Below, piece after piece: positions 23,410-31,903 of a stretch of 64,000 nt of DNA. The notes beneath the pieces are model-generated. The model had not been told where the DNA came from. It worked only from the letters and a program-made list of their open reading frames with translations, and made no database searches. Source of the DNA: F23-D06 sp947165685 (lineage in GTDB: Bacteria; Bacteroidota; Bacteroidia; Bacteroidales; WCHB1-69); contig CAMVBK010000008.1 in the NCBI GenBank assembly GCA_947165685.1, forward strand, positions 34,808 through 98,807, in the 5' to 3' direction. The stretch's first letter is position 1; each line of letters opens with the position of its first letter. Made by a program: the position numbers and the translations under genes.

Positions 23410-24172
23410 CGAAAACCCAAAACAAATCAAAAGCCGCCAGAGGGTGGCTGACCATGGCGAGGTATTCACCAATCCGCGCGAGGTGAACGCCATGCTCGAC
23501 CTCGTGCGCGACGAGTCCTTCCGGCTCGACAGCCGCTTCCTCGAGCCCGCCTGCGGCGACGGCAACTTCCTCATCGAAATCCTCCGCCGCAAACTCTCCC
23601 TTCTGCAAGACACCAAATCCCAAACCGAATGGGAGTTCCAGAGCCTCATCGCCGTCGGCTCCTGCTACGGCATCGACATCCTCCCCGACAATGCCGAAGC
23701 CTGCCGCACCAGACTGGAGACTTACGTCCTCTCCCAACACCCAGCCTCGGAGAGGCTGAACGCGCGAAGCGCAGGTAACACCACACAAGCGCAGCGCAGT
23801 GTGGTGACGCAGCGCAGTGTGGTGACGCAGCGCAGTGTGGTGACGGGACACGGTGAGGTGCTGGAGCGCAGTGTGGTGGAAGAAAGTCCCTACCTCCTCT
23901 CCCTCCGCTATATGCTCCGAAAGAACATCGTCTGCGGCGACGCCCTCTCTTACCGCACCGCCGACGACAAGCCCATCGTCTTCTGCGAGTGGACCCCCAT
24001 CGCCGGCAGCATGCAGTTCTCCCGTCGCGACTTCCAGTTCGACTTCCTCGTCACCCAAAGCCACCAGTACAGCCTCTTCGACGAGCAGGGCGAAGTGCAA
24101 AGCTTCGACGAGCCCGTGCGCACCTATCCCCCATTGCATTACACCCAACTTTACCGATATGACACACTATAG
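23399..24172 (+). CDS. Restriction-modification methylase subunit lacking the catalytic motif
   Basis: A 257-residue protein with an N-terminal SAM-binding region: ADHGEVFTNPREVNAMLDLV (residues 17-36) and motif I LEPACGDGNFLIEILRRKL. No NPPY/DPPY catalytic motif is present, so it may be a structural or SAM-binding partner of the next gene. A tandem 18-bp repeat inserts an in-frame linker, QRSVVT repeated (residues about 132-150), between the methylase core and a C-terminal domain. That domain contains RRDFQFDFLVTQSHQYSLFD. It is expressed from the switch-like leader, and its ATG is the base-paired one. It overlaps the next gene by 14 nt. Confidence 0.75.
   Translation: MPSNENPKQIKSRQRVADHGEVFTNPREVNAMLDLVRDESFRLDSRFLEPACGDGNFLIEILRRKLSLLQDTKSQTEWEFQSLIAVGSCYGIDILPDNAEACRTRLETYVLSQHPASERLNARSAGNTTQAQRSVVTQRSVVTQRSVVTGHGEVLERSVVEESPYLLSLRYMLRKNIVCGDALSYRTADDKPIVFCEWTPIAGSMQFSRRDFQFDFLVTQSHQYSLFDEQGEVQSFDEPVRTYPPLHYTQLYRYDTL
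23791..23844 (+). repeat. In-frame 18-bp tandem repeat, three units
   Basis: GCAGCGCAGTGTGGTGAC occurs three times without interruption at 23791-23808, 23809-23826 and 23827-23844. A related AGCGCAGTGTGGTG is at 23866-23879. Each unit adds six codons, so copy-number changes keep the frame. Confidence 0.85.
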
Positions 24173-25697
24173 TCCAGACATCCTCAATTGCCTGGCCAAC
24201 CTTTCCAGCGACGAGGTCTTCACCTCGCCCGAGTTGGCCAACCGTATGCTCGACCTGCTGCCGCAGGAGCTGTTCCGCAGTTCCAAAACGCGGTTTCTCG
24301 ATCCCTGCAGCAAGAGCGGGGTCTTCCTGCGCGAGATTGCGAAACGGCTGCTGGCGGGTCTCGAAGAGCAGATTCCCGATCTGCAGCAGCGTATCGACCA
24401 CATCATGACCAAGCAGGTTTTCGGCATCGCCTGCACCGACCTCACCGCCGAGATGAGCCGCCGCACGCTTTACTGTACCAAACTGGCCAACGGCAAATAC
24501 AGTGTCAGTACGGCTTTTCATGATGTGCAGGGCAATCTGCGTTATGACCGCTGCCGCCACACGTGGAACGCGCAAGGCCGCTGCGAACACTGCGGCGCCA
24601 GTCAAGGTGAGTATCTTCGCGCCGACTCCCGCGAAACCTACGCCTATCCGTTTATTCACAAACCAATCAAAGAAATATTCAAGAAAGATATGCAATTCGA
24701 CGTAATTATTGGAAATCCGCCGTACCAGATGAGTATAGGTGGAGGTGGTAGTACGGACAGAGCCACTCCTGTCTATAACAAATTCGTAAATACAGCATTG
24801 AAGGTCAAAGCCAACTACGTTTGTATGATTATTCCATCAAAGTGGATGGTTGGAGGTTTTGGCCTAAAAGAATTCAGACAGCAAATGTCGCAAGAGAAAC
24901 GCTTAAAAGTAATTGTTGATTTTGAAGACTCAGCCTCATGCTTTCCAGGTGTTCATATTGACGGTGGAGTATGCTATTTCTTGATTGAAAACAAATACAA
25001 TGGGAAAACGAAGTATGAGTTTCACTCAAAGGATGGGGCAACGCATACGGATTCCAGATACCTTACTAATCAGCATTTCGATTACATCATACGTGATGGG
25101 CGAATACTTTCATTACTAGATAAGGTGAACCAAAAGGAAAAGTTTAGCGACATAGTATCCGCTATGAATCCTTTTGGAGTAAACACCTTTCTTTTTAACG
25201 AACCCGAACGAATGCCTGAAGCACAATTGTCAGAAAAGCCATACAATGGTTCTGTTGAAGTTCATGGCGTTTACGGGATAAAAGGAGGGGCGAAACGGAA
25301 AGTGGGTTATATCAAAAAGAATACGGTATCTCAAAATGTTGCATGGATTGATAAGTATAAAACGTTTTTCTCCTGTACATATTCAACAAATGCAATAAAC
25401 TATCCTGAACCAATCTTCGCAGGTCCAAATGTTGTGTGTACTGGTACTTTTATTGTGATTGGTCCATTCCGCAACAAAGAGGAACAAATGAATTGTAAAT
25501 CTTTTATGGAAACCAATTTCTTCAAGGTTTTGCTCTATTTTGGTAAAGGCACTATGCACGTCACTCGTAGTGTATTTGGGCTAATCCCTTTGGTGGATTT
25601 CTCCCACCCCTGGACCGACGAGATGCTGTACAAGAAGTACGGCTTGGACAAGGACGAGATCGCCTTTATCGAAAGCATGATACGGCCGATGGAATAA
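24159..25697 (+). CDS. Eco57I-type adenine DNA methyltransferase
   Basis: A 512-residue N6-adenine methyltransferase subunit. Motif I is FLDPCSKSGVFLREIAKRLL (about residues 46-65), a zinc-ribbon-like CRHTWNAQGRCEHCG lies near 135, and the catalytic motif is IIGNPPYQM (about residues 184-192). A region at about 190-470, probably for target recognition, follows, ending PLVDFSHPWTDEMLYKKYGL. Start ATG 24159 overlaps the previous gene by 14 nt. Base composition is GC-rich at both ends and clearly AT-rich from about 24690 to 25590, as if the central module had been exchanged. With the helicase-nuclease downstream it forms a complete R-M system. Confidence 0.85.
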   Translation: MTHYSPDILNCLANLSSDEVFTSPELANRMLDLLPQELFRSSKTRFLDPCSKSGVFLREIAKRLLAGLEEQIPDLQQRIDHIMTKQVFGIACTDLTAEMSRRTLYCTKLANGKYSVSTAFHDVQGNLRYDRCRHTWNAQGRCEHCGASQGEYLRADSRETYAYPFIHKPIKEIFKKDMQFDVIIGNPPYQMSIGGGGSTDRATPVYNKFVNTALKVKANYVCMIIPSKWMVGGFGLKEFRQQMSQEKRLKVIVDFEDSASCFPGVHIDGGVCYFLIENKYNGKTKYEFHSKDGATHTDSRYLTNQHFDYIIRDGRILSLLDKVNQKEKFSDIVSAMNPFGVNTFLFNEPERMPEAQLSEKPYNGSVEVHGVYGIKGGAKRKVGYIKKNTVSQNVAWIDKYKTFFSCTYSTNAINYPEPIFAGPNVVCTGTFIVIGPFRNKEEQMNCKSFMETNFFKVLLYFGKGTMHVTRSVFGLIPLVDFSHPWTDEMLYKKYGLDKDEIAFIESMIRPME

Positions 25698-25715
25698 CAA
25701 TGAAAGATTTTGATT

Positions 25716-28262
25716 ATGCAAACAATAGACCAAATCCTCCCCAACAGCCGGCGCACCGTGCCGCAGATATACATGTACGACGACGTTGCCTTCCCGGGAT
25801 GGATCAAGATCGGGCAGACGGGCCGCCACGATGTGAACGAGCGCATCGACGAGCAACACCCCATCACCGAACCGTACAAGACCTACCACCTGCTGTGGCA
25901 CGACAACGCCTTCTATGCTGACGGCAGCGGCGAGAGCTTCGGCGACCACGACATCCACGACCTCCTGCGCCGCATGGGCAAGGAACTCGTCGGCGAGTGG
26001 TGCCGCTGCTCCCTGCGCGAGGCCCAGGCCGCCTACGTGGCCGTGCGACACCGCGACACCCACGTGGAGACCGTGCGCGACCTCGACTACGCCATGCGCA
26101 AGGAGCAGGCGCAGGCGGTGCAACAGACAGCCGACTACTTCGCCAGAATGGACCGCGAGGAGCCCGACCGCCCCAGCCACTACCTCTGGAACGCCAAGAT
26201 GCGCTTCGGCAAGACATTCGCCACCTACCAGCTCGCCAAACGGATGGGAGCCAAGCGCGTATTAGTGCTCACCTTCAAGCCCGCCGTGGAGGACTCGTGG
26301 CGCGACGACCTCCTGCGCCACCGCGACTTCGAGGGCTGGAAATATTACAGCGAAAAATGGAGAGAAAAGGATGACACGAATGCCGTAGGGACGAATGATT
26401 ATTCGCCTCTACAATCGCAACGTTCTGCCCCGTTGGTGGTGTTCGGCTCGTTCCAGGACTACCTCGGACGGGACAAATACGGTAACATCAAGACCAAGAA
26501 CGAATGGGTGCACAGCATCCACTGGGATTTGATTGTGCTGGACGAATACCATTTCGGGGCATGGAACGACAACGCCAAGAGTCTGCTCGACCTCGGGGAT
26601 GCCGATGCCAAACGACGTCAGGCGGAAGAGGACGCGGTGATGGGCGAAAGCGGCATCGACGTGGAGAGCGGGCGTGCCTGGGACGACAGCGATGTGCCCA
26701 TCACGGGCAAGCACTACCTCTACCTCAGCGGCACCCCTTTTCGCGCTCTCGCCACGGGCGAGTTCATGGAAAGCCAGATCTTCAACTGGACCTATCAGGA
26801 CGAACAGGCGCGAAAAGAGACCGTCGGCGGTCCCTACTTGGAGATGCCCACCATGGTGATGATGACCTACCAGATGCCGCAGGACCTCGGGGCGATGATC
26901 GAGCAGTGGGACATGGACGGCTTCGACCTCAACGAGTTCTTCCGTGCAGAAGGCAAGACTTTCGTGCATGAGAAGGCCGTGCAGAAGTGGCTCGACATTA
27001 TCCGCGGCAAGGCACCGATCTTCGGCGACGGCAGCTCGCCGCTCAATGTGCGTCCCGCGCTGCCCTTCGAGGACACGCGTCTGCTCGACCTTTGCGCCCA
27101 CACGATGTGGTTTCTGCCGAACGTGGCCTCCTGCGACGCGATGGAAGCCCTGCTGCGCCGTCCGGCCAACGGGTTCTACCAGAACTACACCATCATCAAC
27201 TGCAGCGGCACGAAGGCCGGCATCGGCATAGACGCCCTCGGTCCCGTGCGCGAAGCCATGGGCGACAACCCGCTGAAGACCCGCACCATCACGCTGACTT
27301 GCGGCAAACTGACTACGGGCGTCACCCTGCGCCCATTGGGTGGATTGCTGATGCTGCGCAACTGCTCCAGCCCCGAGACCTACTTCCAGACGGCCTTCCG
27401 GGTACAGAGTCCGTGGACAGTCCCCGACAAGGACGACCCCACGAAGCGCACCATCCTCAAGCCCACCTGCTACGTGTTCGACTTCGCCCCCAACCGTGCC
27501 CTGCGCGAGGTGGTAACCTACGCCAACCAGTTGGATGTCGATAGCAACCGCCGCATCACCGACAAGGTGGATGAGTTCATCAACTTCCTGCCCATTCTGC
27601 AATTCGATGGCAGTTCCATGAAGCGGGTGGATGCCACCGAAATTCTCGACTTCGTGGATAACGGGGTCAGCGGGACCATGTTGGCGCGACGTTGGAACAG
27701 CGCGAAATTGGTCGATGTCAGCAACACCGTGTTGGAACGGGTGTTGAACAATCCCGAGGCATTGGCCACCATTATGAAAATCGAGGGTTTCCGCGCTTTG
27801 GGCAGCGACATCATCGAGAACATCGTTAACCGTGCGGAGAGAATCAAGAAACTGAAACGCGAGGCCGGCGAAGGCGGCGACAGCAAGAAGAAAAAGGAGC
27901 TGACGCAGGAGGAGAAGGAGTACCGCTCCAAACGGCGCGAGGTGCAGGAGAAGCTGATGAAGTTCGCCACCCGAATCCCGATTTTCATGTATCTCACCGA
28001 CTACCGCGAGGAGAGTTTGGAGGATGTCATCCGCAAGTTGGAACCAAAACTGTTCGAGCGCGTCACCGGTCTGACCATCGACGATTTCGACCTGCTACTG
28101 CGCATCGGGGTCTTCAACCGCGCCTACATGAACGACGCCATCCTGAAGTTTCGCCGCTACGAAGACGCCTCCCTGTCCTACACCGGCGTCAACCGCCACG
28201 CCTCCGATACCCGTATCGGCCTGATGGACAGCACGGTGCCGATTGAGGCGATAGTGGATTAA
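25716..28262 (+). CDS. Restriction subunit: GIY-YIG-like nuclease fused to a DEAD-type helicase
   Basis: An 848-residue protein. The N-terminus has a T5orf172/GIY-YIG-like domain (IYMYDDVAFPGWIKIGQTGR, residues about 18-37, then DVNERIDEQ). Then comes a superfamily-2 helicase: Walker A-like MRFGKT (162-167), DEYH box at 276-279 and motif III-like YLYLSGTPFRAL. Late motifs include TGVTLRPLGGLLML and FQTAFRVQSPW. A charged segment (GEGGDSKKKKELTQEEKEYR) precedes a helical C-terminus. Start ATG 25716 was preferred to TTG 25710. It is expected to translocate on and cut unmodified DNA. It follows the methylase by 18 bp. Confidence 0.83.
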   Translation: MQTIDQILPNSRRTVPQIYMYDDVAFPGWIKIGQTGRHDVNERIDEQHPITEPYKTYHLLWHDNAFYADGSGESFGDHDIHDLLRRMGKELVGEWCRCSLREAQAAYVAVRHRDTHVETVRDLDYAMRKEQAQAVQQTADYFARMDREEPDRPSHYLWNAKMRFGKTFATYQLAKRMGAKRVLVLTFKPAVEDSWRDDLLRHRDFEGWKYYSEKWREKDDTNAVGTNDYSPLQSQRSAPLVVFGSFQDYLGRDKYGNIKTKNEWVHSIHWDLIVLDEYHFGAWNDNAKSLLDLGDADAKRRQAEEDAVMGESGIDVESGRAWDDSDVPITGKHYLYLSGTPFRALATGEFMESQIFNWTYQDEQARKETVGGPYLEMPTMVMMTYQMPQDLGAMIEQWDMDGFDLNEFFRAEGKTFVHEKAVQKWLDIIRGKAPIFGDGSSPLNVRPALPFEDTRLLDLCAHTMWFLPNVASCDAMEALLRRPANGFYQNYTIINCSGTKAGIGIDALGPVREAMGDNPLKTRTITLTCGKLTTGVTLRPLGGLLMLRNCSSPETYFQTAFRVQSPWTVPDKDDPTKRTILKPTCYVFDFAPNRALREVVTYANQLDVDSNRRITDKVDEFINFLPILQFDGSSMKRVDATEILDFVDNGVSGTMLARRWNSAKLVDVSNTVLERVLNNPEALATIMKIEGFRALGSDIIENIVNRAERIKKLKREAGEGGDSKKKKELTQEEKEYRSKRREVQEKLMKFATRIPIFMYLTDYREESLEDVIRKLEPKLFERVTGLTIDDFDLLLRIGVFNRAYMNDAILKFRRYEDASLSYTGVNRHASDTRIGLMDSTVPIEAIVD

Positions 28263-28309
28263 AGATTGTTGACATCTTCCCATCCATCCGAATCATTACC
28301 TTCCCCACC

Positions 28310-29290
28310 CTACACGAAGAACAAGCACACCCCCGCCACGCTGACGACGGCGCCGATGACCTCGCGGACCGTCACTTTCTGGTGGAACAGGATGGCCGAC
28401 GGGGCGATGATGAGGATGGGCGTGAGGGCGAAGATGGTCTGCGCGATGCCCGCGGAGGTGTACATGGTGGCCAACAGCGACGCGCTGACCCCGATGAAAG
28501 GTCCGAAGATGGTGGAGGCGAACACGCACCACATCGCCTTGCGGTCGCGGACTGCCCTGCGCAACTTCGCTAATCCGTCTTTGCTGAACAGAATCAACGA
28601 CAGGAAGAAGCCCGCCAGTCCGATGTAGGCGCGGATGGTGGTGGCGGCGAAGGGTACGCAAATGCTGACCGGCAACGGCAGCAACGCCCCCTCAAAGACC
28701 GCATCCTGGGAAATGTTGAGCGCTGTGAGTGCCGCATCGTAGTGTTGGAGTCCCATCTTGCTGAGTACCAGACCGAAACCTTGACAGATACCGGCCATCG
28801 CCGCGTAGAAGATACCCTTGGCGGGCAGCTTGAAACGCAGCCCGTGATGCTCCGAATCATCGCTTTTCGAGAGAATCGAGAGGGCGATGCCGCTCAGGGT
28901 GACGACCATGCCGAGGATGGCGACCGGGCGCATCTGCTCGCCGAGGAGTATCCGTCCCGTGAGTGCCGCCGTAGGGGCCGAAAGGGTCATGAAGAGCTGG
29001 CCGAAGCGCGACCCGATGTGGATGTAGCCCTGCATCAGGCAGTAGTCGCCGATGACGTAGCCGACCACGCCCGAGAGCAGCAGCCAGCCCCACGTGCCGC
29101 CGTCGGCGTAGCGCGGATAGGGCACGCCCATCACCAACCAGAGCGTGAGGATGAGGAACAGCAGCGACATCGTCATCCGTATCGTGTTGAACGGCAACGA
29201 GCCCATCCGCTTCGAACCCACTTCCGCGAAAAGCGCGGTGGCGGTCCACGAAAGGGCGACGAACAAGGAGATTAGTTCACCAATAAACAT
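28310..29290 (-). CDS. EamA/DMT-family transporter
   Basis: A 326-residue inner-membrane protein with ten hydrophobic helices in two EamA repeats (about residues 5-140 and 160-326), the architecture of drug/metabolite exporters. A proline and glycine-rich helix VGYVIGDYCLMQGYIHIG and the loop SAPTAALTGRILLGEQMRP carry the E and P positions conserved in the first repeat. The second repeat has a similar LTPILIIAPSAILFHQKVTV. Its substrate is unknown. It lies between the R-M system and Septu but is an ordinary GC-rich housekeeping-type gene and unlikely to take part in defense. The 74 bp upstream to dgkA hold nothing evident. Confidence 0.85.
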   Translation of the reverse strand: MFIGELISLFVALSWTATALFAEVGSKRMGSLPFNTIRMTMSLLFLILTLWLVMGVPYPRYADGGTWGWLLLSGVVGYVIGDYCLMQGYIHIGSRFGQLFMTLSAPTAALTGRILLGEQMRPVAILGMVVTLSGIALSILSKSDDSEHHGLRFKLPAKGIFYAAMAGICQGFGLVLSKMGLQHYDAALTALNISQDAVFEGALLPLPVSICVPFAATTIRAYIGLAGFFLSLILFSKDGLAKLRRAVRDRKAMWCVFASTIFGPFIGVSASLLATMYTSAGIAQTIFALTPILIIAPSAILFHQKVTVREVIGAVVSVAGVCLFFV

Positions 29291-29364
29291 AGGGTTGGTT
29301 GAGAGGATTAGGATTTAAGGGACTTTCTTGAAATTATTGGATAAATGTCGGGGGTGTAGCAGTA

Positions 29365-29748
29365 TTATGGGAAAAGATGGATGATTTTCGGAACAAATAC
29401 CAGCAAACCGATGACGGCCGCGGTGAGGGCATTCACCAAGACCGCAGCGGCGGCCAAGTCTTTGACCTTCTTGATACGCTCGTCGCGTTCGGGGCACACC
29501 ACATCGGCAAGATCCTCAATGGCCGAGTTGAAGATTTCGCCGCTGAACACCAGTCCGACGGCGAAAGCAACCGCCACCCATTCCAAAATCGACAGTTTGA
29601 GCAACACGCCCGCCACGATGACGCAGACCGTCGCGAACAGATGTATCCGGCTGTTGTGTTCCTCCAAAAAGAGCACTTTCAGCCCGTTGAAAGCGTATGT
29701 GAAGCTCTTCAGCCGCTTGGCAATTGAGAATTTCTCCTGTTTTTTCAT
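29365..29748 (-). CDS. dgkA: Diacylglycerol kinase, prokaryotic type
   Basis: A 127-residue DgkA-like membrane kinase that phosphorylates diacylglycerol or undecaprenol. The signature EIFNSAIEDLADVVCPERDE (near residues 70-90) contains the catalytic Glu (E of EIFNSAIE) and the conserved D...D/E metal ligands. Three membrane helices are apparent. The N-terminal amphipathic segment RLKSFTYAFNGLKVLFLEEH is conserved, with E28 and H30. Start ATG 29748 overlaps the stop of a short upstream ORF in ATGA, so its translation is probably coupled. In Gram-positive bacteria this group prefers undecaprenol; specificity here is not determined. Confidence 0.9.
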   Translation of the reverse strand: MKKQEKFSIAKRLKSFTYAFNGLKVLFLEEHNSRIHLFATVCVIVAGVLLKLSILEWVAVAFAVGLVFSGEIFNSAIEDLADVVCPERDERIKKVKDLAAAAVLVNALTAAVIGLLVFVPKIIHLFP

Positions 29749-29876
29749 CCCGGAATTTTTTTGAGAGTCTTCATCCCCAGCCACGTCTTCCGAATATCGT
29801 CACCCAACCTCTCGATGGCGATGCAGAGGGTTTCGAGGCCAGCGATAGTGGAAGGAGCGGAGAAATGGGAAGACAT
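29745..29876 (-). CDS. Short ORF translationally coupled to dgkA
   Basis: A 43-codon frame from ATG 29876 (MSSHFSAPSTIAGLETLCIA, then IERLGDDIRKTWLG) ends in an ATGA overlap with the dgkA start. The coupling and amphipathic helix-like sequence suggest a real small protein or the remains of a longer one. I do not recognise it. It is too short for a firm call. Confidence 0.45.
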   Translation of the reverse strand: MSSHFSAPSTIAGLETLCIAIERLGDDIRKTWLGMKTLKKIPG

Positions 29877-29902
29877 TTGGGAAATCATTCTGTATTATCT
29901 GA

Positions 29903-30547
29903 TTATGCCGTTTTATTCCAAATGATATCTGCAGCAAAGACTTGGCTCAAAGTGCGGTCGCTTTTAATAATCCAATACTTGAAGCCCAACAGCTCTTTCG
30001 TGATAGATAATTCATCTCTGACGGCTTTTGCGGTTTCAGGTGTTGGAGATTCCTGATACTTCATAACCAAATCTGTGAACCTATTCATAACACTTACTGC
30101 TTGCTCGAAAAAGCGTTCCTCTTTAGTTGTTCTTGGTTGATTGGTACCATTGTAAATCCTACTTAACAATTCTGCGGTTTCGTTATGTTGTTCATCGTTG
30201 ATTATTGACAAAAAGACTGCTTTTTTATTTGCAAAATCAATAAAATGCTCGATTTCATCCTCTATGTTGCAATCTTTTGGCACAAGAGTGTTGTCGAAAG
30301 AATCCGACTTCTTTCTATTGCAATAGCCGCACCCCATATAAAGATTGTTCCAATCCTGCTCTAAATTTGGAAAATTGTGTGTGCTTTTATGATGCTCTAT
30401 CTCGAAATCCGTGTCACGTTTTCTTTCACACAAGTAGCATTTGTCATTTTGATCTGCGAGCAGTTGTTGTTTAACATCTTCTCCATCGTATCTTGAAGTT
30501 GTATTTAAAGACGATGGCGCGTTATGACTTTTCTTTACTCTAATCAT
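29903..30547 (-). CDS. ptuB: Septu HNH nuclease PtuB
   Basis: A 214-residue HNH endonuclease. The zinc site and catalytic core are C37-x-x-C40 (DKCYLCERK), DFEIEHHKS with the catalytic pair H52-H53, and C73-x-x-C76 (GCGYCNRKKSD). The upstream gene, 4 bp away on the same strand, is an ABC-like ATPase. An ATPase plus HNH pair in this order is the Septu defense system, in which PtuA assembles with PtuB and cuts nucleic acid after phage infection. No reverse transcriptase is nearby, so this is plain Septu rather than a Septu-containing retron. AT-rich, consistent with transfer. Confidence 0.85.
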   Translation of the reverse strand: MIRVKKSHNAPSSLNTTSRYDGEDVKQQLLADQNDKCYLCERKRDTDFEIEHHKSTHNFPNLEQDWNNLYMGCGYCNRKKSDSFDNTLVPKDCNIEDEIEHFIDFANKKAVFLSIINDEQHNETAELLSRIYNGTNQPRTTKEERFFEQAVSVMNRFTDLVMKYQESPTPETAKAVRDELSITKELLGFKYWIIKSDRTLSQVFAADIIWNKTA

Positions 30548-30551
30548 TATC

Positions 30552-31742
30552 TTACAGGTTCTTGAGTTTATCTGAGTTTTGGATCATTAACTGACGAAAG
30601 CCGCCGACAATCAAAGGGGAGGCTGTTTCGGAAATTTTTTCAAATTCGGATTTCAATTGTCTGATTGCCACCTTGTCGGCATCCGTCAACATCTCTTTTT
30701 CGAGCAAACTTTTTAGTGTCCCCAACTGCATTTCGGCATAACTCGAGGGTGTTCTGACACCGAAATACCCTTCTGCCAGCGATTCGTATGAGTATTCAGT
30801 CAAATCATCCAACACTTTCCTATGTTCCAAATCAAACGCCACAGCATCGGGCATTGAATTCAAAACAAACGGGGAATGGGTGGTGACAATAAATTGGATA
30901 TTGGGAAATGTCTTTGTCAAGAACGGCATGATAATCCGTTGCAGTTCAAGATGCAAATGGGTTTCAATCTCGTCAATCAAGACAATGCCCTCCTTTTTGT
31001 ATGCATCAGATAGTTTACTCCCATGTTGCATTTTCAAGATCAGGTCGGAAACGATATGGATTGCAGCTTTGAAACCATCGGACATTTCATTAAAACCGAA
31101 TTTTTGTCCGCCAAGCACTATTTTGAATGAATACTTGTTCTCCTGATCAAAATCCAGCCTCAAATCATCATTCAAAAAGATACCTTTAAGCACTGATTCA
31201 AAACCTTTGAACCAAGACTTTATGGATTGTTCACGTTCTTTATTCTGATCGCTAATGGCCAGTAACTCCTGAAACTTCAGGTCCACAAGAAACTTGATAA
31301 ATTGGTCAGAAACTGTTTCGCGTACGTTACTGACATCTCCCACCAGTGGCTTTTGAGGTGAATCCGGTTCTATCATTTTGACGTGACGGTCAGCCTGATA
31401 AAGAGCCATGATGAAATCCCCTTTCCTGTATTGTTGTGCAATATATGCTAGACTGATGATGTCACATTTGATATTGTTGCCTGCATAACCATATTTATTG
31501 ACATTGTCGATTTCATACTCCAGTTGTTGCAACGAATAGATGCCTCTAAGCATGACTTCAACATCCTTATCATTTGGCAATTGTTCCAAAAGATTGGCAA
31601 TGGCGTTGAGCAGCACCGTTTTACCACTTCCGTTCTTGCCGGTAATGATAAGATGCGGATACGTTGCATCGGAAATCGGGATGTCAAAGTTCTCCAGATG
31701 GAACAATTTGTTGACATGGATGTTTTTGATGAAATAATTCAT
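30552..31742 (-). CDS. ptuA: Septu ATPase PtuA
   Basis: A 396-residue ATPase of the PtuA/OLD-like AAA group. Walker A GKNGSGKT is at residues 35-42. The ABC-signature-like segment FNEMSDGFKAAIHIVSDLIL is near residue 220. Walker B IVLIDEIETHLHLELQRI and the H-loop VTTHSPFVLNS are in place near residues 250-290. It starts 128 bp after a TATCTTTG box on the minus strand. With ptuB it forms a two-gene unit. The protein has no Toprim nuclease domain, unlike Gabija GajA. In Septu it is thought to bind ATP, hold PtuB inactive and release it on infection. Confidence 0.83.
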   Translation of the reverse strand: MNYFIKNIHVNKLFHLENFDIPISDATYPHLIITGKNGSGKTVLLNAIANLLEQLPNDKDVEVMLRGIYSLQQLEYEIDNVNKYGYAGNNIKCDIISLAYIAQQYRKGDFIMALYQADRHVKMIEPDSPQKPLVGDVSNVRETVSDQFIKFLVDLKFQELLAISDQNKEREQSIKSWFKGFESVLKGIFLNDDLRLDFDQENKYSFKIVLGGQKFGFNEMSDGFKAAIHIVSDLILKMQHGSKLSDAYKKEGIVLIDEIETHLHLELQRIIMPFLTKTFPNIQFIVTTHSPFVLNSMPDAVAFDLEHRKVLDDLTEYSYESLAEGYFGVRTPSSYAEMQLGTLKSLLEKEMLTDADKVAIRQLKSEFEKISETASPLIVGGFRQLMIQNSDKLKNL

Positions 31743-31869
31743 AATATATCGGTTTGTCTTTATTCAAAAAATAGAATTATGTTTCGTTTTATTGTCGAGG
31801 CACTCAGCCACTTTCTTGATAGTTTGGATAGTCTGCTTCTCGTCATTCAGTTTTGAATATTTTAAACTG

Positions 31870-31877
31870 CAAAGATA
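31870..31877 (-). promoter_or_regulatory. -7 box (TATCTTTG) of the Septu operon
   Basis: CAAAGATA on the plus strand is TATCTTTG in gene orientation, 128 bp before ptuA; no clear -33 partner. Confidence 0.55.
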
Positions 31878-31903
31878 CACTTTTCTTTGGTTGGGATGAA
31901 TTC

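Noticed and set aside
26409..27602. Long antisense open frame opposite the helicase
   Set aside because: Shadow of a GC-rich gene; no start context, no domain resemblance, codon use opposite to the real frame. The same applies to other long antisense frames, for example 1285-2292 and 5496-6356.
29903..31742. Retron (Ec78-like) instead of plain Septu
   Set aside because: No reverse transcriptase or msr/msd-like hairpin region is found near the ATPase-HNH pair.
30552..31742. Gabija GajA/OLD nuclease
   Set aside because: The protein ends after the ATPase core and lacks a Toprim domain.
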